NCBI GenBank assembly: GCA_026627065.1
Contig: JAPNUO010000006.1
Location: 62,001 to 126,000 of the forward strand
Direction of reading: 5' to 3'
Source of the DNA: Bacillota bacterium
GTDB taxonomy: Bacteria > Bacillota > Sulfobacillia > Sulfobacillales > Sulfobacillaceae
DNA length: 64,000 nucleotides
Under the pieces are notes generated by a model. The model saw only the letters and a program-made list of their open reading frames with translations, searched no databases and was not told the origin of the DNA. Shown here in pieces: positions 26,226 through 35,002 of the stretch (its first letter is position 1; the number at the start of each line of letters is the position of its first letter). The translations under genes were made by a program, and so were the position numbers.

Positions 26226-27587
26226 TTATTCCAAAGTCCGGCCGGGAAAATAGCGGAGGTAAAACGCGGGAGCCCCGGCGTCCGCGCGGGCTTCCTCCGC
26301 AGTGATCAGGCCCGGAAGCGCCAGCACCGTGCCGGTCGCCGCGTCCACGACCACCGGCCACCAGGGGCGCTCCGCGCGCGGCACCCTGGCATCCACGAAG
26401 ACGTCTTGCAGTTTTTTGGCATGGCCTTGCATTCCCAATGGATGAATCCGGTCGCCGGGCTGCCAGTGGCGCGCTGCGAGCCGCGGCCAGCGCGCCCCGT
26501 TGACCACCGCGACGCCGCGCGGCACAGGCGGCGAAAACTCGCGCAGTTCGACGACAATGCGCCCGGCTCCCCACGGCACCTCGCCCACGGACGGCAAAGG
26601 GATCACGGCCGTCAACGCCGGCTCGTTCTCCCGGCGCCCCTCGGGCCCTACCCACAGCTCTCCGGTTGGAAGGAGCCGCACCGCCCAGCCGCGAGGCCAC
26701 CGGGCGGCGCCGTGCCGAGCTTGACGCAAGTGCTCGCGCGACAAGCGCAGCCCGTAGGCTTCGGCGTGACGGCGGAAGAGAAACGCCAACACTTCCTCAG
26801 GCCATTGCCGCCATTCGGGCGCCAAAATCAGGACCTCCCCTTCCTGCCGCAGGCGGGAGGGACGGGCCCACTCCTGAAGCAGGTACTCCAACGCGTCCTG
26901 GTGAGCGCGCGCGTGGTCGGCGAGCCGGGTCAACGCCTCGGCGACCCGCGGATTGGCAATGCGGGCCAGGAGCGGCAACACCTCGTGCCGCACGCGGTTT
27001 CGCAAAAACTCGAGCGCCTGGTTTGAGGGATCGTCGAGCCAGGGAATGCCTTGGGCCGATAAATACGACCGCAGCTCCGCGCGCGAAAAATCGAGGAGGG
27101 GCCTCAGCACGCGCCCGTGCTGCACGGCCATGCCCGCCAGACCGCGAATCCCGGTGCCGGTCATCACCCGCATGAGGACGGTTTCCGCTTGATCATCCCG
27201 CTGATGCGCGACCAGAATGCGCGCCCGATCGCCCAAGGCATCCGCCGCCTGGTGCAGCGCTTGGTAGCGCGCACGGCGGGCCGCCGCTTCTACGCCCTCA
27301 TGCGCTCCGACGTCTACGGTGACGGCTACCACCGTCACCTCGTCGCCCCACCGCGCTTTGACAAAAGTTTGAAGCCAGGCCGCCTCCCGGCCAGCCTCGG
27401 GGCGCAATTGGTGATTGATGTGCACGGGGTAGAGGGGAGTCGGCCAGTAGGGAGCAACGCGCTTTAACAATGCGTAGAGGGCCATAGAGTCGGAGCCGCC
27501 GCTGAGTCCAATCACGAGCGGCGCGCCTCGGTCCCATAAGGTTTGGGCCACAGCGAGAAATCGCCGTTCCAACGCGCTGAGTTTCAT
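26226..27587 (-). CDS. tilS: tRNA(Ile)-lysidine synthase TilS
   Basis: A 453-residue N-type ATP pyrophosphatase that modifies the anticodon C34 of tRNA-Ile2 to lysidine, an essential step for reading AUA. The PP-loop SGGSDS is in LVIGLSGGSDSMALYALL near residue 25. The family segments HINHQLRPEAGREAAW, RYQALHQAADALG, VAHQRDDQAETVLMRVMTGTGIRGLAGM and RPLLDFSRAELRSYL follow. The C-terminal TilS domain includes RHWQPGDRIHPLGMQGHAKKLQDVFVDARVPRAERPWWPVV. It sits between spoIIE and ftsH, the standard Firmicute arrangement. Confidence 0.95.
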   Translation of the reverse strand: MKLSALERRFLAVAQTLWDRGAPLVIGLSGGSDSMALYALLKRVAPYWPTPLYPVHINHQLRPEAGREAAWLQTFVKARWGDEVTVVAVTVDVGAHEGVEAAARRARYQALHQAADALGDRARILVAHQRDDQAETVLMRVMTGTGIRGLAGMAVQHGRVLRPLLDFSRAELRSYLSAQGIPWLDDPSNQALEFLRNRVRHEVLPLLARIANPRVAEALTRLADHARAHQDALEYLLQEWARPSRLRQEGEVLILAPEWRQWPEEVLAFLFRRHAEAYGLRLSREHLRQARHGAARWPRGWAVRLLPTGELWVGPEGRRENEPALTAVIPLPSVGEVPWGAGRIVVELREFSPPVPRGVAVVNGARWPRLAARHWQPGDRIHPLGMQGHAKKLQDVFVDARVPRAERPWWPVVVDAATGTVLALPGLITAEEARADAGAPAFYLRYFPGRTLE

Positions 27588-27618
27588 GCTGTCAGTGTAC
27601 GCGATTTCCCCCGGATTT

Positions 27619-29769
27619 TCACCCGGGCCGGCGCGCCGTCCCCTTGACCGGGGTTGCCGTCACACGCTTCCATTCGCGCACCGGGCTATCTTCCGGCATT
27701 TCCCTGTCGACTTGCCGCTCAGAAGTCGGCCCCAGCACTATCACCATGGCCAACGCGTCGTCTCGCCCATCCTGGCTGTCCCCCAGCATGTAGCTGAGGA
27801 CCGCTTCTGCCAGCCACTCAGCATCGCCATGGGGCATCTGCCGCAAAAACTCCTTTAACCGTTCCTCGCTCTCTGGCAGGTCAGGGTCCATGACCCCATC
27901 GGTGACCATCACCAACACGTCGCCCGGTTCGGCCGTTAAGTGGATGGGGTCGATCGTCACCTGAGGGACAATGCCCACCGGCAGTCCTTTGCCCCGAACC
28001 GTCCACACCCGGCGCCCCCGCTTGATAAAGGTGGGGAGTGCCGCCACCTTAACCATTTCCATCTCCCGGCGTTCGCGGTCGAGCACCAAAATGTCCAGGG
28101 TGGCAAACTGCTCCTCCGTCGATCGCAAAAGGAGCGTCGTGTTCACCGCATGCACCGCCAGCGACTCCGAAAAGCCGGCCACTAACAGCTGTTCCAACAA
28201 TGACATGGCCGTTCCGCTTTCCCAGGCCGCCCGCGGCCCCACTCCCATGCCGTCCGAGATACCGAACACGACGCGGGTCCGATCAATCTCGGAGATGAGT
28301 TCGCTGTCCCCGCTGACCGTACCTCCGCGCCGTGGCCGCTTGGCCACCCCGACGCGATACCCCAGCGGCGGTCGGCGCCACACTGTCGCCCGCGCGGTCC
28401 GTTCGCGTTGCACATCCTCAGCCATGGCCGACACGAGCTCGCCCAGGCCTTCCAGTTGCCGTTGGGCCAGCTCCCGGCTTTCCTTAAGGCGGTGGTGCAC
28501 CCGCATTCGCTCTTTTTCGCGCGCCATGGCTCGATTGGCCTCGGCAGCCACCGCGTCGGGACGGATGCACCGCCGGGCCAAATCGCCGCTCATGTCCTCA
28601 CCGGCCACCGGCCCCGCCTCTGCCTTAAGGCTTAAATCGATTAGGCTGCGGTACGATCGGTAAAATTCATCTTCCCAGCACGCGGGATAGAGGGAGCACT
28701 TTTGGCAGACGGCGGTCACTACCGATTCGACCAGGGCCGTCTCCGGCGCCTGGGTCTCGTCCTCCACGCGGAAAGCTCGCGCCATTTCCCGCATGACCTC
28801 CGCTATTTTGAGCATTTGCTGCCCTAACTGCTCCTGCGGCCCCGGACGTCCCAGCGTGCGGGCCCAGTCTCGGCCAATATCGATCACGCTGGCCGGGATC
28901 GCTTGAAAGGCCAGGGCGGCCACGGCCAGCGAGACCCAAAACGGCTCCAGCGGATGCGGCAAGCGGATGAACACCGCATAGACCAAAATGCCGGCGACCA
29001 GGCCCAAAGACGCAAGCCGCCAGGATTTCTCCCCCAGCCATCCTGCCGCAAAGCCGCCCGCCACCAAAATGCCCACCCAGTCATAGGGCACCGAACCGCG
29101 CAGCGACAGGGTCACGCCCAACGTCGCCCCGGCCACCGCCCCGCCCGCGGGCCCTTGCAAGACGGTAGCGCAGAGCATCACTAAGCCGCCAAATACGAGG
29201 CTCGGCTTCACCTCGCCAATCTGGTAGCCCGCTAACCCGGCAACGAAACATCCGGCTGACGCCATCGCCAACACCAGCGTCCGCTGGTCCACCTCACCAG
29301 CTATCGCGCGCTCCAGTTCTCGCGACAAGAGCCCGTACAGGAGCACAGCCCCTGCCGCCACAAAGGCCATAATGATGAGATGGTATGAACTCCAGGGACT
29401 GCCCACGCCAAAGATCCCGCCCGCTCCAAGGGCCACCAACGGCCAGCGCAAGGGGATGAACGCGGGCCGGCGCCAGGGCAGCGGAACCAGGAGAGCCCAA
29501 CACAATAAGAGGGCGGCAGGAAGCCAGCCAATGCCGACAGCGGTTCCCACCAGGCCGCCGAGCATTAAAGGGGCATACCAGGCCCGCCGCCGCTGCCAAA
29601 TCAACAGCGAAAACACGATGACAAATGGTGCCGCATGGCGATAAATCATGGCTTGACCCAAAACGGCGCCGCTTAGGCCGACAGCCGTCCAGGCGGTATA
29701 GCGAGGCATCGGGCGCAGAGGTCGCGCACTTTTCCGGATATCCGTGGTGCCAAGCGCTCCGCCGAGCAT
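27619..29769 (-). CDS. spoIIE: Stage II sporulation protein E (SpoIIE), PP2C-type phosphatase
   Basis: A 716-residue SpoIIE, which dephosphorylates SpoIIAA to activate sigma-F in the forespore and also acts at the polar septum. The N-terminal 300 residues are a bundle of hydrophobic membrane segments. The middle contains a Cys-rich stretch (CQKCSLYPACWEDEFY) typical of the family. The C-terminal PP2C domain shows GVAKRPRRGGTVSGDSEL, VVFGISDGMGVGPRAAWES and DVLVMVTDGVMDPD. It is strong evidence that the organism is an endospore former. It lies just upstream of tilS. Confidence 0.93.
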   Translation of the reverse strand: MLGGALGTTDIRKSARPLRPMPRYTAWTAVGLSGAVLGQAMIYRHAAPFVIVFSLLIWQRRRAWYAPLMLGGLVGTAVGIGWLPAALLLCWALLVPLPWRRPAFIPLRWPLVALGAGGIFGVGSPWSSYHLIIMAFVAAGAVLLYGLLSRELERAIAGEVDQRTLVLAMASAGCFVAGLAGYQIGEVKPSLVFGGLVMLCATVLQGPAGGAVAGATLGVTLSLRGSVPYDWVGILVAGGFAAGWLGEKSWRLASLGLVAGILVYAVFIRLPHPLEPFWVSLAVAALAFQAIPASVIDIGRDWARTLGRPGPQEQLGQQMLKIAEVMREMARAFRVEDETQAPETALVESVVTAVCQKCSLYPACWEDEFYRSYRSLIDLSLKAEAGPVAGEDMSGDLARRCIRPDAVAAEANRAMAREKERMRVHHRLKESRELAQRQLEGLGELVSAMAEDVQRERTARATVWRRPPLGYRVGVAKRPRRGGTVSGDSELISEIDRTRVVFGISDGMGVGPRAAWESGTAMSLLEQLLVAGFSESLAVHAVNTTLLLRSTEEQFATLDILVLDRERREMEMVKVAALPTFIKRGRRVWTVRGKGLPVGIVPQVTIDPIHLTAEPGDVLVMVTDGVMDPDLPESEERLKEFLRQMPHGDAEWLAEAVLSYMLGDSQDGRDDALAMVIVLGPTSERQVDREMPEDSPVREWKRVTATPVKGTARRPG

Positions 29770-30664
29770 GACAACCCTCCTCCCTGCTGTCGGTTTTACT
29801 GTACCAACGGGTTGTCCATGAAATTGTTAAATTCTGTTGGTGGGGTGAAGAAGCTTCTCGACAGAAGTTGGGGGAACTTGCGTGCGGCCGCGGTGTTGCC
29901 ATGGTTCGAGCCAGCTCGCACCGGCGTCACGAACGGCGTCAAAGGCGCGCACCCGCCGCTAATGTCGTGACTCCAGCCTCGAGGAAGCATCCCGCCTTGG
30001 GAGGGGGAGGGGATGACATCACGGCAGGGGACGCCGAAGAAGCGGGATGTCCTCGTGGCCGCCTTCCGCGGCTACTCGACAAAAAGTTCGGGCGCCGCCG
30101 GCAGCCCCGCGCCTTGGCACGAGGGATGGGGTAGGAAAAGCTTTGGAGAACGCGTCGCCAACGCGCCGAAGACTGCCAGGACGCTTAAAAGTGACAGCGG
30201 ACGGAACACCGCCTGCCTAGTGCGTTGAACTGCGCCTACGGTTTCGACTGTTGGCCTCTCCGCGGCAAAAACTCACGCCGCGGGGTGAAGGGGCCGATCA
30301 CGCGCTGTACCCGCTATCCGCGGGACCGGGGTTAACTCAGCGCACAAAGGGCCTGGTGCCATAACCGTTCGCCGCCCTTGTCTAAAAGCTGACCGCGGAG
30401 GAGACCGCGCATTTTCGGCCCCCCGGCATTTGCACGGGCACTTCGCGCAAAGTCAGTCCCTTGTTGACAGACGCGGCTCTTCGGCAAGGCACATCGCCTG
30501 CCGGTGTCTGAGAATAGCCATGTTCTCCTCTGCATGGCGCCAGAAGCACAAGAGTTCTGGGACCTCAGGCCAGGAAAACAACGCCCTTTTGCCGTTGCCG
30601 GGGACGCGGAATACAAGGATGAGGCTTCGTCCGGCGCGGAGTCACGTAAGCGAGCCGGTCGCGA
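29770..30664. other. Non-coding GC-rich gap between galU and spoIIE
   Basis: No gene in this 895-base gap could be supported. Short open frames here show no recognisable family and no good ribosome binding site. I looked for the tRNA genes that often precede spoIIE and found none; a GGTTCGAGCC string near 29904 has no matching T stem. A strong hairpin with CCGCGGC/GCCGCGG arms (about 30258-30286) suggests a structured RNA or attenuator. The right-hand 200 bases hold the galU 3' flank and the left-hand part the spoIIE leader. Confidence 0.5.
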
Positions 30665-31558
30665 CTAGTGTGTTTTCTCACCCGCCATGGCCGCCTCCAA
30701 CACTTGGCGGAGATATTCCAGGATTTCCTCGCGCATGTCCTCGCGGTCAAGCGCAGCGTCAATGGTGGCCTTGACAAAACCCACCTTCTCCCCTACATCA
30801 TAGCGCTTGCCCTGGTAAGGAACGGCAATCAGCTGGTGCTCGCGGGCCAAGAGGTCCAAGGCATCGGTCAGCTGAATCTCGCCGCCGGCGCCTGTGGGCA
30901 AATCGGCAAGTAGGGTAAACACGACAGGATCCAACACATATCGGCCCATAATGGCCAAGGGCGCCTCCGGCACCTCGCTCTGCGGGGGCTTTTCGATCAG
31001 GTGGCTGACGCGCACGGTCCCATCGGTGTTCACCTGGCCAAACACAATCCCGTAACGGCTTGCTTCAGCGCGGGTGACCGGTTGTACGGCCACCACCGAC
31101 ACGCCCGGCTTCCAATACTGGAGAAGCTGCTTTAACACCGGCGGATTCCCCACCATCACGTCGTCACCCAGCAGCACCGCAAACGGCTCATTGCCTACGT
31201 GGCTGCGCGCCGCCAAGACAGCGTGGCCCAGTCCCATCGGCACTTTTTGGCGAATAAAGTGAAGATTGGCCAGCCGGCTCACCGCCTGAACCACCGCCAG
31301 CAAGTCCTCTTTGCCCCGCTCGCGCAGAAACTCCTCCAGTTCAGGTGCCCGGTCGAAGTGGTCTTCAATGGACCCTTTGTCGCGCCCAATCACCACCAAA
31401 AAGTCATCAATGCCCGATTGTACCGCCTCCTCCACCACCAACTGGATGGTCGGCGTATCAATGATGGGAATCATCTCTTTGGGTTGCGCCTTGGTTGCGG
31501 GCAAAAACCGCGTGCCCAGCCCCGCAGCCGGAATCACCGCCTTGTGCACACCCGCCAT
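30665..31558 (-). CDS. galU: UTP-glucose-1-phosphate uridylyltransferase GalU
   Basis: Makes UDP-glucose for cell-surface polysaccharides and sugar interconversion. The 297-residue enzyme starts at the ATG at 31558 (GGAGG site 7 bases upstream), 6 codons inside the longest frame. Motifs are KAVIPAAGLGTRFLPATKAQPKEMIPIIDTPTIQLVVEEA, PMGLGHAVLAARSHVGNEPFAVLLGDDV, GRYVLDPVVF and GGEIQLTDALDLL, all typical of GalU. It follows manC by 29 bases, so the two sugar-nucleotide genes are probably cotranscribed. Confidence 0.95.
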   Translation of the reverse strand: MAGVHKAVIPAAGLGTRFLPATKAQPKEMIPIIDTPTIQLVVEEAVQSGIDDFLVVIGRDKGSIEDHFDRAPELEEFLRERGKEDLLAVVQAVSRLANLHFIRQKVPMGLGHAVLAARSHVGNEPFAVLLGDDVMVGNPPVLKQLLQYWKPGVSVVAVQPVTRAEASRYGIVFGQVNTDGTVRVSHLIEKPPQSEVPEAPLAIMGRYVLDPVVFTLLADLPTGAGGEIQLTDALDLLAREHQLIAVPYQGKRYDVGEKVGFVKATIDAALDREDMREEILEYLRQVLEAAMAGEKTH

Positions 31559-31587
31559 GGTCAATCCTCCATTCATGTCAACAATCT

Positions 31588-32643
31588 TTACAGCAAGTGA
31601 TCGTGGTTGCCACCTTCTTTAAGCGCCTGCACCACTTTCCTGACATCTTGGCTCTTGTCCGGCGAGAGAATCAGCACGGCGTCCTGGGTGGCCACCACGT
31701 ACAAATCTTTGACGCCCACAAAAGAAATCAAGGGGCCGTCGCTAATCGCCGTCACATTTTCCGACTCCACAAAAATAGCGTAGCCGTGCGCCGCGTTTTG
31801 CTCGCCGTTACGCGGCAACAACCGGGCCAGCGCCGCAAAAGTGCCGACGTCATCCCAGCCGATGTCGGCCGGGAGCACATAAACCGCACGCGCTTTTTCC
31901 ATAATGCCGTGGTCGATGGACACCGCCGGCAACTCCCGGAAAATAGCATCCGCTCGGTCGGGATTTTCCGCCAGCGCCACCATGCCGTGATACAACTCGG
32001 GCAAAAATTCGCGCACCGCCTCCAGCAACTCTTGCACCGGGAATACGAACATCCCGGAATTCCAGAAGTAGCGGCCGCTCCGTACCATCTCCTCCGCCAC
32101 CTCTCGCGGCGGCTTTTCGACAAAGCGGGCCACTTCCAGCACGTCCGGTTGGCCAAACGCAGTCCCTTTGCGTTCAATGTAGCCATAGCCGGTTTCCGGA
32201 TGCGTCGGAATGATGCCGAAGGTATAAAAGCCGCCGTGCGTTTCCGCCAAAGTGAGGGCGCGGTCGGCCAGCGCCAAAAAGCGCTCGCTGTTCTGGATGA
32301 CGTGATCCGACGGCAGCACCAATAGCACTGCCTGGGGATCGCGCGCAGCAATTAATTGCGCCGCCCAGGCAATCGACGGCGCTGTATTAAGACCCCGCGG
32401 CTCACCCAGAATTTGCGATTTCGGCACCCCCGGCAAATTCATCGACACTTTGTCCACGTAATCCACGCCGGTCACCACGAACGTATGCTCGTCATTAATA
32501 AGGGGTGCCACCCGGTCGCGGGTTGTGGCCAGCATGCTTTTGTCGCCCACGAGGGTTAAAAACTGCTTGGGGTGCATCACGCGGGACAGCGGCCAAAATC
32601 GCTCGCCGCGTCCGCCTGCCAAAATCACTAACCACCGTGCCAT
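31588..32643 (-). CDS. manC: Mannose-1-phosphate guanylyltransferase ManC
   Basis: A 351-residue nucleotidyltransferase making GDP-mannose. The N-terminal motif is VILAGGRGERFWPLSRVMHPKQFL, and downstream it carries LGEPRGLNTAPSIAWAAQLI, VLPSDHVI, FVEKPPREVAEEMV, YFWNSGMFVF and DIGWDDVGTFAAL, all typical of the type II family in its short form without the isomerase domain. Five bases separate it from the aminotransferase gene upstream. Confidence 0.93.
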   Translation of the reverse strand: MARWLVILAGGRGERFWPLSRVMHPKQFLTLVGDKSMLATTRDRVAPLINDEHTFVVTGVDYVDKVSMNLPGVPKSQILGEPRGLNTAPSIAWAAQLIAARDPQAVLLVLPSDHVIQNSERFLALADRALTLAETHGGFYTFGIIPTHPETGYGYIERKGTAFGQPDVLEVARFVEKPPREVAEEMVRSGRYFWNSGMFVFPVQELLEAVREFLPELYHGMVALAENPDRADAIFRELPAVSIDHGIMEKARAVYVLPADIGWDDVGTFAALARLLPRNGEQNAAHGYAIFVESENVTAISDGPLISFVGVKDLYVVATQDAVLILSPDKSQDVRKVVQALKEGGNHDHLL

Positions 32644-32648
32644 AGGTC

Positions 32649-33821
32649 TCAGCCCTGACCGCCCTTCCGGTAAGTCTCTTCTAATGCCTCGAGTCCTGAA
32701 GGTCGGTCCACGCCCTCCTTGGCCAAGGTCGCCCGCAAGGCCACAAGAAGCCGCATCATATGCTCAAGGCGGGCACCTTCGCCCATGACGCCAATGCGCC
32801 AGGCTTTGCCGGCCCAGGATCCCAAGCCGCCGGCGATTTCGATGCCGTGCTCCTCCAAAAGCCGGCCCCGCACGCGGCGGTCGTCCACCCCAGCGGGAAT
32901 AGCAACGGTAGCCACGGTCGGCAGCCGGTGAGTTCGCGGCACCAAAAGCTGCAACCCCATGGCCTCAAGCCCCGCCCACAAGCTTTCGGCCACCAGTCGA
33001 TGGCGCGCCCACACCTGTTCCAGCCCTTCCTCGTGAATTGCCTCCAAGGCAGCGTAGAGCGCATAAATCATGCTCACCGGCGCTGTATGATGGTAGGCGC
33101 GCGGGCCGCCCAAATATTGACTAATTGCCTTGAGGTCCAGGTACCAGCTGGGCACCGGATCCTCGCGCGCTGCCAAGCGCTGCCAGGCAGCCTCGCCCAC
33201 AGTCATCGGGCTCAGCCCTGGCGGGGCGCCTAAACATTTTTGTGTGCCGGCGAACGCAATGTCAAACCCCATGCGGTCCACTTCCACAGGAAGACCGCCC
33301 AAGGCGGTCACCGTGTCGACTAATAAAAGAGCCCCTCGTCCGTGGACCAGCGCGGCCCAATCGTCAAGCGGCTGCAATACCCCAGTGGAAGTTTCCGCCT
33401 TGACCACGGCCACCACCCTGACGTTGGGTACGCGGTCTAAGGTGTCTTCCAATTGTTCGCGAGAGCAGATCTCGCCAAATGGCACGCGAATTGAATGCAC
33501 TCGCGCCCCAAGACGTCGCGCAGCGTCTGCCATGCGCTGGCCAAACACGCCTTGCTCGACAACGATCACGTCGTCGCCGGGGTTCACGAAATTCACCAAA
33601 CTCGTTTCCATTCCGGCACTGCCGGTTCCCGATACCGGAAACGTCAAAGAATTCTTGGTCCCAAAGACCTCTCTGAGCCGAGCCTGCACCTCGTCGACGA
33701 TGCCTAGAAAGGCAGGGTCCATGTGACCCAAGAGCGGCTTCGCCATGGCGGCTCTCACGCGGTCCGACACCGGGGACGGCCCCGGCCCCAAGAGCAACCG
33801 CTCGGGCACCGCGAGTGACAT
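32649..33821 (-). CDS. Class V aminotransferase (alanine-glyoxylate/serine-glyoxylate type)
   Basis: A 390-residue PLP enzyme of the alanine-glyoxylate aminotransferase family. It begins LLLGPGPSPVSDRVRAAMAKPLLGHMDP, contains SGTGSAGMETSLVNFVNPGDDV for cofactor phosphate binding, LLLVDTVTALGGLPVEVDRMGFDIAFAGTQKCLGAPPGLSPM with the Schiff-base lysine in TQKCLG, and ends with the small C-terminal domain. Which amino donor it prefers cannot be read from sequence. It leads a likely operon with manC and galU and has a possible promoter at 33860. Confidence 0.88.
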   Translation of the reverse strand: MSLAVPERLLLGPGPSPVSDRVRAAMAKPLLGHMDPAFLGIVDEVQARLREVFGTKNSLTFPVSGTGSAGMETSLVNFVNPGDDVIVVEQGVFGQRMADAARRLGARVHSIRVPFGEICSREQLEDTLDRVPNVRVVAVVKAETSTGVLQPLDDWAALVHGRGALLLVDTVTALGGLPVEVDRMGFDIAFAGTQKCLGAPPGLSPMTVGEAAWQRLAAREDPVPSWYLDLKAISQYLGGPRAYHHTAPVSMIYALYAALEAIHEEGLEQVWARHRLVAESLWAGLEAMGLQLLVPRTHRLPTVATVAIPAGVDDRRVRGRLLEEHGIEIAGGLGSWAGKAWRIGVMGEGARLEHMMRLLVALRATLAKEGVDRPSGLEALEETYRKGGQG

Positions 33822-33859
33822 CTATCGCGCCTCCTTAGAAAGAGCGTCCAATACCAGAT

Positions 33860-33890
33860 ATTGTACCATGCTTCGCCAAAACCGCCACGG
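33860..33890 (-). promoter_or_regulatory. Possible extended -10 promoter for the aminotransferase-manC-galU operon
   Basis: On the minus strand TGGTACAAT (TACAAT at 33860-33865) forms an extended -10 box about 40 bases before the aminotransferase start. A matching -35 box is not clear. Confidence 0.4.
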
Positions 33891-34311
33891 CCGAGAGGGG
33901 GCCTATCCTTGTTCCTCCATTTTTGTTAGAGAGTGTTAGAGAAAGGACGAGGGCGTTGACGCCACCGATGCTTGCGCGAAACCTCGCCCTCGGTCAAAGG
34001 CAGAATCATGCTGAGGCCATCCTTTTGCAGGATATGCCAGGATGCCGGAAACAGTCCTGCAGATCCTTGCAAGGCGTCTCCACTGTTTTCCTCATGTGGG
34101 AAGGGGATCCATTCATAGGGGACAGTTCCGTGCCAACCCGGTCGCACAAAGCGCGGCACCACACGAGGCCGCAGATCTTTGGTTGCGGACTCGCTCCCCG
34201 ACGCAGAACAAGGGCTTTGCCGATCATCCACCGGCAAAGCCCCCGACGTCCCCCAAATGGGCAAGGCTCTCCGCCCAACCCCGGGGGATTCTGACGCGTT
34301 TAAACCCCATG
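33866..34311. other. Intergenic gap with several hairpins, no gene seen
   Basis: No open frame here resembles a known protein. Besides the terminator at 34212-34242, two long-arm inverted repeats are visible: CGAGGGCG (33948-33955) with CGCCCTCG (33985-33992), and TGCAGGA with TCCTGCA near 34034-34070. The stretch could hold a structured leader or a decayed insertion. I could not identify either. Confidence 0.4.
34212..34242 (-). terminator. Intrinsic terminator after the beta-helix gene
   Basis: A perfect 11-base stem GGGCTTTGCCG/CGGCAAAGCCC with a 9-base loop lies 70 bases beyond the stop of the gene at 34312. On the minus strand it is followed by TTGTTCT, a weak T tract. Confidence 0.6.
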
Positions 34312-34959
34312 CTAATCCCGCACACTCCGGCCGGAAAGAACCTCGTGGGTCAATACCGCCAGGCCAATCACTTGCGCTTGATCCAGCACTTGGGCCGAGC
34401 CGCCGACCTCGGCGTGGCCGGACACCCTGGCCTCTCCGCCAATCAACGCCGTGCCTGAAATCGTCGCGGCGCCACTGACTTTGGCCCAGTCACGCACGAC
34501 GGCCTCGGCCCGAATCCTGGCTGCGCCGGCAATCGAGGCGTGGCCTTCGACTATGGCCGTTTCAAAAACCCACGCGTTGTCGGTGACCGTCGCTGACCCG
34601 CGAATCTGGGCCATGTCAAAGACGCGCGCGTTGCCCCCAATTTGCGCCGCTCCCCCGCAGCGGGCGGCTCCAAAGACCTGGGCGGAGCCGTAAATGCGGC
34701 AAGATCCGTCGACCCATGCATCGTCCGCCACGGTGGCCAATTCCTCCACCACCGCCTGGCCCCCCACTCGCGCGCGGTCCAGGATTCGCGCGGCCCCGCG
34801 CACCACCGCCGTGCCATAAACCACCGCGTCCACCGCCACCGTGCTCATAGGGTCCACCTGGGCCGTAAGTGCGATCCACCCTCCACCGTTGGGATGCCGA
34901 GTCGCCAAAACCCGCCCCTGGCCGTCGCCAAAATCATACGATGCAAGTTCCTGAGTCAT
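34312..34959 (-). CDS. Left-handed beta-helix-like repeat protein, unknown function
   Basis: A 215-residue protein built almost wholly from short imperfect repeats of the hexapeptide type, such as AVVEELATVADDAWVDGS, CRIYGSAQVFGAARCGG, AQIGGNARVFDMAQIRG, SATVTDNAWVFETA, and AVVRDWAKVSGAATISG (about 10 turns, residues 45-205). This matches YdcK-like and bactofilin-like solenoids. No catalytic domain is visible. A GAGG AGG site lies 4 bases before the ATG. It is the last gene leftward of the monooxygenase island and follows rpoN by 43 bases, so it may be cotranscribed; its role there is unknown. Confidence 0.7.
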   Translation of the reverse strand: MTQELASYDFGDGQGRVLATRHPNGGGWIALTAQVDPMSTVAVDAVVYGTAVVRGAARILDRARVGGQAVVEELATVADDAWVDGSCRIYGSAQVFGAARCGGAAQIGGNARVFDMAQIRGSATVTDNAWVFETAIVEGHASIAGAARIRAEAVVRDWAKVSGAATISGTALIGGEARVSGHAEVGGSAQVLDQAQVIGLAVLTHEVLSGRSVRD

Positions 34960-35002
34960 CCAACCTCCTCGCTCCCTGGCCTCGAATTTTCTTAGACAAC
35001 GC

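Noticed and set aside
29896-29915. tRNA-like GGTTCGAGCC before spoIIE
   Set aside because: The flanking bases do not pair as a T stem and no cloverleaf can be drawn.
33923-34294. Open frames on both strands in the gap after the aminotransferase
   Set aside because: They lack ribosome binding sites and similarity, and overlap several hairpins including a terminator.
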